Below, piece by piece: positions 42,732 through 51,640 of a DNA stretch of 64,000 nucleotides. Positions within the stretch are counted from its first letter, which is position 1, and every line of letters starts with the position of its first letter. The DNA comes from Avoscillospira_A sp052117125 (GTDB lineage Bacteria > Bacillota > Clostridia > Oscillospirales > Oscillospiraceae). The translations under genes and the position numbers were made by a program. A model generated the notes under the pieces. That model ran no database searches. It worked only from the letters and a program-made list of their open reading frames with translations, and was not told where the DNA came from. Location of the stretch: the NCBI RefSeq assembly GCF_052117125.1, contig NZ_JBQKJT010000004.1, forward strand, positions 179,029 to 243,028. The letters run 5' to 3'.

Positions 42732-44005
42732 CGGACGTAACCTTTTTAATATTTCGCGCTTTTTTCATCACCATCATGACCATTGGCATGATGGCAAGCC
42801 TGACCGACTTTCGTTTCGGATACAAAAAGCTGTTGTGTATTCTGGCTGTCTACAGCGTCTGGGTCGTCGGTTCCAGTGCGGCTTTGCTGTGGCTGGGTGG
42901 AGAACTGCTGCTGCTTCGTCTGTTCTACTTTACCATTTCCATTCCCGCCATCCTTCTGACCTACTGGACCGCCAATGACACGCCCACCCAGGCGGTTTTC
43001 AACTATATCACCCAAATCCTTTTGTCTCTGTTGATGGTTTCCATGATTCGGCTGTTGACGGATACCCTCCGCCTGCCCGATTTCCTGAATATTCTGTTCA
43101 TGGGAATCTTCTATTGCACAATCATCTACCTGGAGTGGCGTTTTTTGCGTCGGCCTTTTCGTATGTTGGTCAAGGTGATTCCGTCGCGCTGGGGCATCCT
43201 CACGTTCATTCCCTGCGTGTTTTCCGCCTACCTCATTTTCCTCGCGTCCTGGCCGGACAGCTATCTTTACAGCACCACCCAACGAATGTATCTCTACGCG
43301 GCCATTGTTCCGCTGGTCATCGTATATGTTGTCGTGTTCAAAAGCCTTATCGCACAGTATCACATTCAGATGGAGCGGCAGAGCGCCACACTGCTGTCGG
43401 TACAGATTACGGCTTTGAAAGAAAAACTGCAAAAGGTAAAGGAAGTGGAAGACCGCATCCGAATCCAGCGTCACGATCTGCGCCACCAGTTCCAGACCGT
43501 CGCCGAATTGGTGGCGCGGGGAGACCGGGAGGCCGCGCTGGACTTTCTGGACGCCGCCCAACAGCGGCTGGACGACCATAAGGAGGTCCGCTGGTGCCGT
43601 CCGCCGGTGCTGGACGCCGTGTTTGCCTCTTACTTCGATCAGGCACAGCGGCAGGGCATCCGGGTGGACGCCAAACTCTCCCTGCCGGACACGCTGCCGG
43701 TGGAGGAGGGCGAACTGGCCATTATCCTGGCCAATGCGTTGGAAAATGCCATCCATGCCAATTTGGAGCTGCCCCAGGACCAGCGGGAACTTCGCTGCAA
43801 ATTGATGGGAACCCCCAGCATTATGCTGGAGCTTTCCAACCCCTGCACCGGGGACATTTCCTTTGATGCTGACGGTTTGCCGGTGGCCCGGCAGGAAGGG
43901 CACGGCCTGGGCTGCCAATCCATCTCCGCGTTTTGCCGAAAACATGGAGCCGTCTGCCAGTTTACACTGACAGACGGCTGGTTCCGACTACGCCTCATTC
44001 TATAA
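42728..44005 (+). CDS. GHKL-family sensor histidine kinase
   Basis: The 425-residue sensor pairs with the LytTR regulator. Six to seven membrane helices fill the first 220 residues. A coiled linker leads to the phosphorylation site RIQRHDLRHQ (about 250) and a HATPase_c domain with N-box LANALENAIHANL and a G-box GHGLGCQSI. This is the AgrC-like architecture. No peptide pheromone gene was recognised beside it. Confidence 0.9.
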   Translation: MTDVTFLIFRAFFITIMTIGMMASLTDFRFGYKKLLCILAVYSVWVVGSSAALLWLGGELLLLRLFYFTISIPAILLTYWTANDTPTQAVFNYITQILLSLLMVSMIRLLTDTLRLPDFLNILFMGIFYCTIIYLEWRFLRRPFRMLVKVIPSRWGILTFIPCVFSAYLIFLASWPDSYLYSTTQRMYLYAAIVPLVIVYVVVFKSLIAQYHIQMERQSATLLSVQITALKEKLQKVKEVEDRIRIQRHDLRHQFQTVAELVARGDREAALDFLDAAQQRLDDHKEVRWCRPPVLDAVFASYFDQAQRQGIRVDAKLSLPDTLPVEEGELAIILANALENAIHANLELPQDQRELRCKLMGTPSIMLELSNPCTGDISFDADGLPVARQEGHGLGCQSISAFCRKHGAVCQFTLTDGWFRLRLIL

Positions 44006-44013
44006 ACCGGCGG

Positions 44014-44796
44014 TCACACAGTATAATATTCGGTCTGCTCCTGGAGCCACTCCCGCAGATCGGTCAGCATTCCGGTACACTGGTCCCGTTTTTGCAGCGT
44101 GACAATGACTTCGTCGGTGATGGGCAGCAGCAGGTCCTTTGTCTCCAGAATCATGGTCATTTCACTATAGGGAACCCGGCGGTTCTCATTGGCCGCCGCA
44201 TGAGTTACCACCATACCATCGGCATCGAACAGCACCCGCAGGACCCGGAGTTCCGGGTTTTCCCTGCCCTCCAGCAGCTTACCCGCCGCCCGGTCATAGG
44301 GGTCCCGTGGGGCCCGTCTTCGGGTGACCAGCGCGGCGGCTCCCAGAGCCAGCAGAATCAGCGAAAAAATCATAAAGCTGCCCAGCGTTTTCGGGTTGTT
44401 ACACGCGCCGAACAGCAGTAGCAAACCCAGCGGCAGGCTCAAAATAGCCAGAACCCCCCGCAGATTGCGCCAGAGGATAACTGTACCGATGGCGAAGCAG
44501 GCCGCGCCCACCAGCAGCGGCGTAAACAGCGCCTGCGGCTCCATTAGGCCCGGCAGCAGCAGCACCAGACTCAGCAGCCACTCCAGCAGGCCCAACACCG
44601 TCCGGCGGCGGCGGCGCTTGTCCGAGACGGCCTGGGGCACCTTTTTGACACTGTTGATCTTATCGGTTAGCTCCCACATCTTGGGATGCTGCCGGCGGGA
44701 CAGGATCTCCGCATAGCGTTCCAGAGCGTCGCGGACCTGAGGCCGCAGATATGCCGTGTCCATCGGCGATATAGAAAAAGAATAGGTCCGTTCCAT
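44014..44796 (-). CDS. Membrane protein with YcxB-like C-terminus
   Basis: This 260-residue protein starts with MERTYSFSISPMDTAYL. It has a basic segment KRRRRRTVLG, four membrane helices between about 72 and 165, and a C-terminal soluble domain with VTHAAANENRRVPYSEMTMILETKD that resembles the YcxB domain. That assignment is tentative. It is convergent with the GHKL kinase gene. The ribosome site is weak (GGGAGGCAGTTCC). Confidence 0.65.
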   Translation of the reverse strand: MERTYSFSISPMDTAYLRPQVRDALERYAEILSRRQHPKMWELTDKINSVKKVPQAVSDKRRRRRTVLGLLEWLLSLVLLLPGLMEPQALFTPLLVGAACFAIGTVILWRNLRGVLAILSLPLGLLLLFGACNNPKTLGSFMIFSLILLALGAAALVTRRRAPRDPYDRAAGKLLEGRENPELRVLRVLFDADGMVVTHAAANENRRVPYSEMTMILETKDLLLPITDEVIVTLQKRDQCTGMLTDLREWLQEQTEYYTV

Positions 44797-44964
44797 GGAA
44801 CTGCCTCCCGAATCAGATACTGCTATGGTTTTCAGCTGCCCCGTTGGCGGTGGAGCACCACAGCTTGCACTGGATATACAATTGCTCCTGTGCGGCTATT
44901 GTATCATAAACCCGGCGGTAAAATCCATCTCTTTTCCCTCGCGATTTTCTTTTCCCACACCCCA

Positions 44965-45013
44965 CAGCGGCCGCCGGACCCACTCTGGTTTGGAGTAGGT
45001 CCGGCGGCCGCTG
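44965..45013. terminator. Long GC-rich hairpin, terminator-like
   Basis: A 16-bp perfect stem (44965-44980 with 44998-45013) followed on the plus strand by TCAATTTTT. It lies downstream of the HTH gene on the minus strand. The rest of 44797-45062 holds no convincing gene. Confidence 0.7.
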
Positions 45014-45062
45014 TCAATTTTTCTGCTCCCTGCCCATAGGGCAGCAGAAACCGGGGCCGTGC

Positions 45063-45488
45063 TTAGCGCAGCGGCGCTTCTCCCAGGTCTTCCAGTGTCT
45101 GGTCCATCTGAGCCAGCGTCAACCGGTGAGTCACACCATAGATCACCACGGCGTCCCGCCGGGACCGGGGCCACAGGGTGGCGCTGACGGCCACCCGCAG
45201 CAGATACTGCGTCTCCTCCAGAGAGGCCCCCAGGCCCAAGCAGAGACACAGCAGCCGGTCTCTGGACGGCGTCCGCCGCCCGGCGAATACCTGGTGGAGA
45301 TAGACCTGGCTGACGCCGCTGCGCCGGGCCAGTTCCGCCTTGGACATGGTCCGTTTCCGGTACAGCGCCGTCAGCACCGACGGCACCGTATCCCGGATAA
45401 ACAGCCCTTCCCGCCGCCGGATGCAGGCGGCCGGATCGTCGGTGCAGGTCAGTTCCCGCAGCAGTTCCACAGTGGTTTCCTCCGCCAT
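45063..45488 (-). CDS. HTH (Xre-type) regulator, paralog 1
   Basis: The 141-residue protein has an N-terminal helical part and a central Xre-type helix-turn-helix: SKAELARRSGVSQVYLHQVF, followed by AGRRTPSRDRLLCLCLGL. The C-terminal part contains EETQYLLR and RRDAVVIYGVTH. It is a clear paralog of the regulator at 47601-48026, and is divergent from the kinase gene. The start has GGAGGCGGCGTC upstream. It probably binds the repeated operator in the divergent region. Confidence 0.85.
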   Translation of the reverse strand: MAEETTVELLRELTCTDDPAACIRRREGLFIRDTVPSVLTALYRKRTMSKAELARRSGVSQVYLHQVFAGRRTPSRDRLLCLCLGLGASLEETQYLLRVAVSATLWPRSRRDAVVIYGVTHRLTLAQMDQTLEDLGEAPLR

Positions 45489-45535
45489 GACGCCGCCTCC
45501 TTTACTTTCCAATCGGAATGATTTATACTGATAAT

Positions 45536-45579
45536 ATGCAATATTTACGTACAAAATGCAATATGCTGGGTGCATAGTG
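45536..45579. promoter_or_regulatory. Operator region 1 (HTH gene / kinase gene)
   Basis: ATGCAATAT occurs at 45536-45544 and 45556-45564, exactly 20 bases apart, and GTGCATAGTG follows at 45570-45579. The same spacing and elements recur at 48071-48114. Confidence 0.65.
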
Positions 45580-45599
45580 TACCCATTGGGGGAATTTGA

Positions 45600-46298
45600 A
45601 TGTACACTTGGTTTTCTGAGGCCCTGGCGCGGGAGTACGATACGGAGCGGGTGCTGAAAGAAAGTCCACGGGGCAGTGTGAAGCTCCTTCGCCATCGGGC
45701 CAGCGGCAGGCGGTTTGTACTGCGCCAGTTCCAGGGCAACAGCGATGTCTATCGGAAACTGCTGCAATACACCTGTCCCAATCTCCCGGTGATCTATGAG
45801 GCTGTGACCGATGGTGAGCATGCTCTGGTGTTGGAGGAGTACATTCAGGGGGATACGCTGGGCTTTTTGTTACAGGACGCCTGCTTCTCCCAGGAGGAGA
45901 CGCGGCGCATTGTTATGCAGGTGTGCCGCGCCCTTTGGGTACTCCACTCCCTGGGGGCCGTCCACCGGGATGTGAAGCCGGAAAACATTATTCTACGGGG
46001 CAATGAAGCGGTGCTCATCGACTTTGACGCCGCCCGGCTCCACAAACCGGAGCACGACAACGACACGCAGATTTTGGGTACCAACGGCTTCGCCGTGCCG
46101 GAGCAGTACGGGTTGACCCAGTCGGATATCCGCAGCGATATCTACTCCCTTGGCATTCTGATCAACGTCATGCTGACCGGGCAGCATCCGTCGAAGCATC
46201 TGGTGGAGGGCCGCATGGGCCGCATTGTGGATCGCTGCACCCATGTGAATCCCCAGCGGCGCTATCAGAACGTTCTGCGGCTCATGGAGGCACTGTGA
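45600..46298 (+). CDS. Protein kinase-like protein (short, cytosolic)
   Basis: This 232-residue Hanks-type kinase domain has no membrane anchor. The catalytic loop HRDVKPENI (about 123-131) is intact, and the metal loop reads IDFDAARL (DFG altered to DFD). The activation end is VPEQYG. The usual VAIK lysine position reads VLRQF (Arg), so ATP handling may be atypical. The glycine-rich loop is weak. It overlaps the next gene (TGATG) and so should act with that zinc-ribbon membrane protein. Confidence 0.82.
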   Translation: MYTWFSEALAREYDTERVLKESPRGSVKLLRHRASGRRFVLRQFQGNSDVYRKLLQYTCPNLPVIYEAVTDGEHALVLEEYIQGDTLGFLLQDACFSQEETRRIVMQVCRALWVLHSLGAVHRDVKPENIILRGNEAVLIDFDAARLHKPEHDNDTQILGTNGFAVPEQYGLTQSDIRSDIYSLGILINVMLTGQHPSKHLVEGRMGRIVDRCTHVNPQRRYQNVLRLMEAL

Positions 46299-47542
46299 TG
46301 GACCGAAGCTGCCCCCACTGTGGGAAACCGCTGCCCGACGGCGCCTCCTTCTGCCCCTACTGTGCCCACGGTCTCAACCGGCGGCAACCGCTGGAGCCGC
46401 CCCGATATGTGGGCGGACAGCTGCGGCGGGCAGCGCGGGTATTGGGCCTATTGATCCTGGGGGCAGCGCTGCTGCTGGGACTGTCCAACGCCCTGGGGCC
46501 AAAAATGTATACCGGACAGGGCGGGCTGACCTACACGGACCGGGACGGCGTCTATGAACTGGTGCTGGGCGATAACGGCGACCGGTTTGCGCCGGTGGCG
46601 GAATATCGTGTCTGGACCCCTTTGGACGAGGAACACGCCCGGTTTACCAACCTGTTTATCAATGAGGCAATGACCGGCGGCGACGTTACAGAGCTGTTTA
46701 TCCAGACCAAGGTATCGTCCTGGCATGTGGAGGTGGTGCCAGACACGCCCATGGACCACGGGGTGACCTGCGGCGAGCCGCAGCTGGTCGCCGTATCTGG
46801 TATGGGAACGGCCTTCCAGTGCAATCCCCGCTGGACCGGCCGCAGCCCGGATGTGACCATTCGATGGACGCTCAATCTGAAAAACGGCGATACTCTCTGT
46901 CTGGACCAACGGCAGATCGTCGAACCCCTGGAGCTGCGGCGGTATACGGCGGAAGACCTGCCCATGGACACCATGCAGCAGCTGCAAACGAGCATTGACC
47001 GTCTGGCGGAGGAGTTGCCGCCGGACGTTACGCCGGAACTCTGTCTGCCGCCGGTGGAGTATGAGGGGACGCTGATCCTGTCCGGATTGCCTGTTCGCCT
47101 GTACGGTTCTGAGGTGGACGGACAGCGTACCACCATCCGGGGCGGCATCCGCGTCACGGGCCGGGGCTATAACGCCACGAGACTCTGTGACATTGCCTTT
47201 GCGGGGCCTGGTATCGGTCTATGGGCCGCCGCGCCGCTGAAGGTGTCGGGATGCAGTTTCCGCGGCTACGAAACGGCGGTGACCTGCCGGGGCAGCGACT
47301 GGATTGAGCTGTACGACTGCCTGTTGACGGAAAACGATGTGGGCCTGTCTTTGGCGCCGGAGATGGGCAACAACATGGTCGAGCGATGCCGGTTTACCAA
47401 CAATGGGACAGGGGTTTTGCTGTCCGGCGAAACTTCAAAGGCCCTCGTACAGGTTATCAACTGCGTGCTGGAACAAAACGGCGTCAATCTGGACAACCGC
47501 GGCGGCTTTGCCCTCACTTTGACGGATACAGCCGTGTCCTGA
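46298..47542 (+). CDS. Zinc-ribbon, membrane-anchored beta-helix protein 1
   Basis: The 414-residue protein has an N-terminal zinc ribbon (CPHCGKPLPDGASFCPYC, residues about 4-21), one membrane helix (about 48-68), and a large outer domain. The last third reads like a right-handed beta helix of parallel repeats (CSFRGYETAVTCRGSD, DCLLTENDVGLSLAP, CRFTNNGTGVLLSG). ATG 46298 overlaps the kinase stop. The domain order matches the protein at 49080-50315. Kinase-dependent signalling across the membrane is inferred. Confidence 0.8.
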   Translation: MDRSCPHCGKPLPDGASFCPYCAHGLNRRQPLEPPRYVGGQLRRAARVLGLLILGAALLLGLSNALGPKMYTGQGGLTYTDRDGVYELVLGDNGDRFAPVAEYRVWTPLDEEHARFTNLFINEAMTGGDVTELFIQTKVSSWHVEVVPDTPMDHGVTCGEPQLVAVSGMGTAFQCNPRWTGRSPDVTIRWTLNLKNGDTLCLDQRQIVEPLELRRYTAEDLPMDTMQQLQTSIDRLAEELPPDVTPELCLPPVEYEGTLILSGLPVRLYGSEVDGQRTTIRGGIRVTGRGYNATRLCDIAFAGPGIGLWAAAPLKVSGCSFRGYETAVTCRGSDWIELYDCLLTENDVGLSLAPEMGNNMVERCRFTNNGTGVLLSGETSKALVQVINCVLEQNGVNLDNRGGFALTLTDTAVS

Positions 47543-47568
47543 GCGTCCGACTCCGGAAGAAACAAGCG

Positions 47569-47593
47569 GGCGCGCCGCTGACTGCGGCGCGCC
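47569..47593. terminator. GC-rich hairpin between convergent genes
   Basis: GGCGCGCCGC pairs with GCGGCGCGCC across 5 bases. It has no T-tract. Confidence 0.5.
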
Positions 47594-47600
47594 TGTCGGT

Positions 47601-48026
47601 TCAAAATAGTGTTTTTTCGTTCTCCTCATAGAGCTTGTCGTTGACCAGGGGCAGGGGCTTCTGATGCGCGATGGCGTGGAGGATGATGGCGTCCCGCCGC
47701 ACCCGGGGATAGAGCTGGGCGTAGCCTGCCTGCCGCAATAGTTGCTGGGTCTCCTCCACCGTGGCCTCCAGGCCGATGCACAGGCACAGGAGCCGATCCC
47801 GGGACGGATTCCGCCGCCCGGCAAATACCTGATGGAGATAGACCTCGCTCATGCCCGCCTGCCGGGCCAGGGCCGCTTTGGTCAGGTGCTTCTGCTCGTA
47901 AAGCTCCGTCAGCAGCACCACTACATCCTGATTGACAAACAGCGCCGCGTTGCCCTGCAAATAGGTATCGATGCTGTTTTCCTCCATCAATTCCTGGCGC
48001 AGATCGCTGGTAGTCTTGTCCGGCAT
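47601..48026 (-). CDS. HTH (Xre-type) regulator, paralog 2
   Basis: The 141-residue regulator matches paralog 1 in length and in the core TKAALARQAGMSEVYLHQVF and AGRRNPSRDRLLCLCIGL, with the same EETQQLLR and RRDAIILHAIAH pattern. The two differ in the first 45 and last 25 residues. It is divergent from the zinc-ribbon gene at 48160 across an operator region like that of paralog 1. AAAGAGGTGAAATC precedes its start. Confidence 0.85.
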   Translation of the reverse strand: MPDKTTSDLRQELMEENSIDTYLQGNAALFVNQDVVVLLTELYEQKHLTKAALARQAGMSEVYLHQVFAGRRNPSRDRLLCLCIGLEATVEETQQLLRQAGYAQLYPRVRRDAIILHAIAHQKPLPLVNDKLYEENEKTLF

Positions 48027-48070
48027 GATTTCACCTCTTTACAATTGCTGATTGCATTTCTATACTAACA

Positions 48071-48114
48071 GTACAATACCTCAGAGAAAAATACAATATG
48101 CCCTGTGCATAGTG
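48071..48114. promoter_or_regulatory. Operator region 2 (HTH gene / zinc-ribbon genes)
   Basis: GTACAATA (48071-48078) and ATACAATA (48091-48098) are 20 bases apart, and GTGCATAGTG follows at 48105-48114, with the same 5-base gap as in region 1. Confidence 0.65.
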
Positions 48115-48159
48115 ACAGGAATTTGTCCTGTTTGCCGAAAGGCGAAAGAAGGCATGGTT

Positions 48160-49083
48160 ATGAAGCACACCTGTCCCCGCTGCGGTGCGGAGCTGCCGGA
48201 GGGGGCGTCGTTTTGTCCCCACTGTGCCAGCAGTTTGCAGACGCGGCAGTCCATGGAGGCCCCGGCCGTTCCACACCGCCGCTCTCTGCTGCCGATGCTG
48301 GCGGCGCTGCTGGTCCTGGCGGCCTCCCTGGTCCTTTGGGGCTGGCTGCGGCCCAAGGGACTGCCCAAGGGGCCTACGGAAGCGGTGGTTTTACAGACAG
48401 ATGAAACTGGACGCTGTACCATCAATGTCGAACTGTTGCAGGCGTGGTTTCCGGAGGTGACGGCCATGAATTTCGGCACCACCTCCCTCACCAGCGACAA
48501 CATCGATAACTATCTGACAGATAATTTTCAGCTGGCCGCCCTGGTGTCCAGTCAGGGCACGGAGGGCAGCGGGACGGAGCGGAATATCTTCAATGCCCGC
48601 AACAACGGCTCCAATCGTCACTGTCTGCTGCTGTTCGACCGCAATACCCACTTGATGGGCTACTTTATCGGACAGCCGAAAAACCTGGGCGACGGGCAGT
48701 GGCAATTTGATGTGACGTTGTGCGACTACAACTTTACAAAGCTCTATGAGAAGGAACTGGCGGCTTTTGACGCGGAGTGGGAACGCCTGTTTTCCAATTA
48801 TATCGCCCCGGAGGATATCGATTCGTCGGGGGCCGTGTGGTATCTCAAGGGTTACAACACGGGAAAAACGCCCACCCTGCGGCAAAGCGATGCCCAGCTC
48901 TATCACCTGTGGTCCGTTTATACCAGTCCCACCAGGGAGGACCAGTGCCGGGAGCTGGAGCGGTTGGAGCAAGACCTGCCCGACGAGGGCCGGTGGATGT
49001 GCTATCTGCTGCTGGACGAAAACCATGAACTGGTGGGATACACCATGCTGGACACCAATGGAAACGGAGGAGAAACACCATGA
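48160..49083 (+). CDS. Zinc-ribbon membrane protein, no beta helix
   Basis: The 307-residue protein has a zinc ribbon (CPRCGAELPEGASFCPHC, about 5-22), a membrane helix (about 45-65), and an outer domain of about 230 residues with SGAVWYLKGYNTGKTPTL and CYLLLDENHELVGYTML. No family was recognised for the outer domain. ATG 48160 has AAGG 7 bases upstream, better spaced than ATG 48154. It overlaps the next gene by four bases. Confidence 0.78.
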   Translation: MKHTCPRCGAELPEGASFCPHCASSLQTRQSMEAPAVPHRRSLLPMLAALLVLAASLVLWGWLRPKGLPKGPTEAVVLQTDETGRCTINVELLQAWFPEVTAMNFGTTSLTSDNIDNYLTDNFQLAALVSSQGTEGSGTERNIFNARNNGSNRHCLLLFDRNTHLMGYFIGQPKNLGDGQWQFDVTLCDYNFTKLYEKELAAFDAEWERLFSNYIAPEDIDSSGAVWYLKGYNTGKTPTLRQSDAQLYHLWSVYTSPTREDQCRELERLEQDLPDEGRWMCYLLLDENHELVGYTMLDTNGNGGETP

Positions 49084-50315
49084 CAGAACATCCCTGCCCC
49101 CATTGCGGCGCGCCCCTGCCGGAAGGCGCGTCCTTCTGCCCTCACTGCGCCAAGGAAGTGGAGGAACGAAAGCCCGCCCGGAAAGCTATCCCTTTGCGTC
49201 GGAAGATTTTGCTGGTCCTGCTGGTGCTGGCAGTCGTGGCCGCCGGTCTGATCGGTTGGTATGCATCCACCCGGCCGGAGGTCTTTGACGGCCAGGGCAG
49301 CATCATTTACAACGACTACCAGCTGGTGCTGGCCTATTCCGGCAGCCGGGCCACGCCGCAGCCGGAGCGTTACCAGCAGAGCGCCCCGGACGAGCAGTAC
49401 CGGTTCCCATCGCTGCTATTTATCAATGACGCTGTCACCGGCGCCGACGCCACAGAGGCTTTTTCCCAGGAGGTGGAGGGCATCACGGCCCAAATGCTGG
49501 AGCCCACCGGCGGCGATCTGGAGATCACTTGCAGCGAACCGGCTCCCAATGACTATGACACCGAGGCCATGGTCATGAGTTTCATTGACTTCACCGGCAG
49601 CGGCACCGCACAGATGGTATGGACCATCACCATGAAAAACGGCGACACCATCCATCTGCGCCAGGATATCATCGTGGAACCCATTCCCGTCCATGACTAC
49701 CGCTATGAGGACTACCCCATGGAGACCACGGAGCAGCTGCAAGCGCTGCTGGAGCAGATTCGCTCAGAGGTGGGCGAGGCCGACATCGTCAACATCTACC
49801 TGCCGCCGGTGACCTACACGGGCCAGCTGCGGCTGGACCGCCAGGGCTACAACTTCTACGGCTGCACCGATGGTGAGCAGCGCACCACCTTTACCGACAC
49901 GGTCCAGGTGGTGGAGGGCGGCTGGTGGATCTGCTTCTTCTACGACATCGACTTCCTCGGCGACGGCGACGGCATTGGCGTTTCGGCGTCGGGCAATACC
50001 CGGCTGACGGGCTGCCGCCTCTCCGGCTGGGATACGGCGGTGCTGGCCTACGGCGCGGCCTGGGTCAATGTCATCGAGTGCGACGTCCGGGACAACAACA
50101 TCGGCTTCCACTTCAACAGCGAGGGCAACAGCGCCAACCATTCCCTCTACAACGACAATGTCTTTGAAAACAACGGCACGGCGGTCCTGTTGGAAAGCGT
50201 GCCCACAGATTTGACGCTCCAGTTCCCCGGCACCGTGTTCCGCGGCAACGGCACGGATATCGATAACCGCTGCAGCCAGAACCTCAACACCGAAGAAACC
50301 GTTTTTGAAGATTGA
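49080..50315 (+). CDS. Zinc-ribbon, membrane-anchored beta-helix protein 2
   Basis: The 411-residue paralog of the protein at 46298-47542 has the same order: zinc ribbon CPHCGAPLPEGASFCPHC (about 5-22), membrane helix (about 39-60), a domain with LFINDAVTGADATEAF, then beta-helix-like repeats (GCRLSGWDTAVLAYGA, ECDVRDNNIGFHFNSE, NVFENNGTAVLLES). GGAGGAGAAACACC precedes the start. It ends the unit; a terminator follows. Confidence 0.8.
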   Translation: MTEHPCPHCGAPLPEGASFCPHCAKEVEERKPARKAIPLRRKILLVLLVLAVVAAGLIGWYASTRPEVFDGQGSIIYNDYQLVLAYSGSRATPQPERYQQSAPDEQYRFPSLLFINDAVTGADATEAFSQEVEGITAQMLEPTGGDLEITCSEPAPNDYDTEAMVMSFIDFTGSGTAQMVWTITMKNGDTIHLRQDIIVEPIPVHDYRYEDYPMETTEQLQALLEQIRSEVGEADIVNIYLPPVTYTGQLRLDRQGYNFYGCTDGEQRTTFTDTVQVVEGGWWICFFYDIDFLGDGDGIGVSASGNTRLTGCRLSGWDTAVLAYGAAWVNVIECDVRDNNIGFHFNSEGNSANHSLYNDNVFENNGTAVLLESVPTDLTLQFPGTVFRGNGTDIDNRCSQNLNTEETVFED

Positions 50316-50327
50316 GTATTGGCAGAA

Positions 50328-50366
50328 GGACGCCCCGCCGGTCGCAGCCGGCAGGGCGTCCTTTTT
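50328..50366 (+). terminator. Terminator after the zinc-ribbon genes
   Basis: GGACGCCC...GCCGG pairs with CCGGC...GGGCGTCC (one unpaired base on each side) and is followed by TTTTTG. It lies between convergent genes. Confidence 0.85.
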
Positions 50367-50367
50367 G

Positions 50368-51075
50368 TTATGCTTTGATGTCGATGGCGTTGCCGCTGGT
50401 CAGCGTCAGGCTCCGTCCATCGGAAGATTGGACAATGCGCCGTTCCACATCCTCCCTGGTAACCCCCTTGAGAATGGCGGGGTCAAATTTCTCCCCCGGC
50501 TGCCAATCGGGATTGGCCTCCTTGACCAGAGTATAAAACGCCCGGTTGTAGCAGCCCTCGTATTGCTGCAGGGTCCAGGTGCCCTTGAGCCGCTCGGATT
50601 TCTCCACACTCAGTTGATAACGAGTATAGACGGCGGTCCGGTCCGTTTCGCCGCTGCTCATGCCGTTGTCCCGGATGTACTCCCGCATCGCCATGTCAAA
50701 CATGTCCTGCCGGGCGGCTTCTGGAATGTCGATGAGTTTTTGATGGGTAGACGGATCCATGCCGGTGATGTCCATACCTGCTACGCCGTAGCAGTTCAGA
50801 CGGTCGCCGTCCTCGTCCAGCATTCCCATGAGGTTGCGGATGGTCCGCTCCTCGTCGCCTTCGTAGAGCTTTGCCATTTCATCCACCACGGCGGTGTCTC
50901 TGCCCAGCATTCTGAGCAGCATGCGCAGCTCCTCCAGTTTGGCTTCGTATTGGTTTTTTTCTTCGCTGCCGGCGGCTTTTCCTTCTTCCATCATGGCCTT
51001 GGCAGTCTGATATCGTTTGCTGCCGGTGTCAATGGGGCCGGTATAGGGCTTGAATGGTACTGCTTCTATGGACAT
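50368..51075 (-). CDS. Protein of unknown function, alpha-helical
   Basis: This 235-residue soluble protein starts MSIEAVPFKPYTGPIDTGS and is mostly helical, with a coiled-coil-prone Glu/Lys-rich stretch at about 25-65 and a Pro/Gly-poor C-terminus ending in LTSGNAIDIKA. No signal peptide, membrane segment or catalytic motif is visible. The N-terminal PYTGPIDTG pattern resembles phage or flagellar-type small structural proteins only vaguely. The start at 51075 follows GGAGGTGTCACTCCC. Confidence 0.65.
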   Translation of the reverse strand: MSIEAVPFKPYTGPIDTGSKRYQTAKAMMEEGKAAGSEEKNQYEAKLEELRMLLRMLGRDTAVVDEMAKLYEGDEERTIRNLMGMLDEDGDRLNCYGVAGMDITGMDPSTHQKLIDIPEAARQDMFDMAMREYIRDNGMSSGETDRTAVYTRYQLSVEKSERLKGTWTLQQYEGCYNRAFYTLVKEANPDWQPGEKFDPAILKGVTREDVERRIVQSSDGRSLTLTSGNAIDIKA

Positions 51076-51307
51076 GGGAGTGACACCTCCAGTGTTTCAA
51101 TCTCTACTGTTATCATCGGCCAATTTCGGAAAAAATTAACAGATGAAAATTGCCATACAGAAAGCCCGAGGGCCAAGGCACATCGTACCTTGACCCTCTA
51201 GTTCTATTTTGACATCACAGCCACACCCTTACGGCAAATCCGCCTTTGAGAAAATAGGTGTTCGTGTAATGTCCATCCGGAACATCTGCCGCCTGCGGGC
51301 AGCATTT

Positions 51308-51640
51308 TTATAGCCCCACCTGATAAAGCGGAATCACGTTGATCACCGGTTCCTCATAAGGATGGACGGCCTTCACCGCCTCAAGCGTCTGCGCGAGCCG
51401 CTCCCGGCGGCAGGTGACTTCCACCTTCAGTTCCGATTGGGTGCACAGCACCCCCGCTTCCCCCAAGTAGGGCTGACTGCCCTCCAAGGGCCGCCAGCAG
51501 CTGGTAACCGGACTGTAAGACAGGCAGCTGTCATAGCCGCCGATGTGTCCCGCGTCCACCGCCTGAAGCGCTTGCTGAAGGGCAGGCAAGTGGGTTTCCG
51601 GAAGAAAAATCTCTAATTTACAGCAGGAAAATTCGGTCAT
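51308..51640 (-). CDS. YqfO/NIF3 insert-domain-like protein
   Basis: The 110-residue protein matches the small alpha-beta domain inserted in YqfO (NIF3-like) proteins and also found alone, related in fold to CutA. Signature regions are KLEIFLPETHLPALQQAL, the GHIGGYDSCLSYSPVTSCWRP loop (shown split here) and AVKAVHPYEEPVINVIPL. Free-standing members are of unknown function; metal or nucleotide binding is assumed. It stands alone between the DUF-like gene and decayed mobile DNA. Confidence 0.78.
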   Translation of the reverse strand: MTEFSCCKLEIFLPETHLPALQQALQAVDAGHIGGYDSCLSYSPVTSCWRPLEGSQPYLGEAGVLCTQSELKVEVTCRRERLAQTLEAVKAVHPYEEPVINVIPLYQVGL

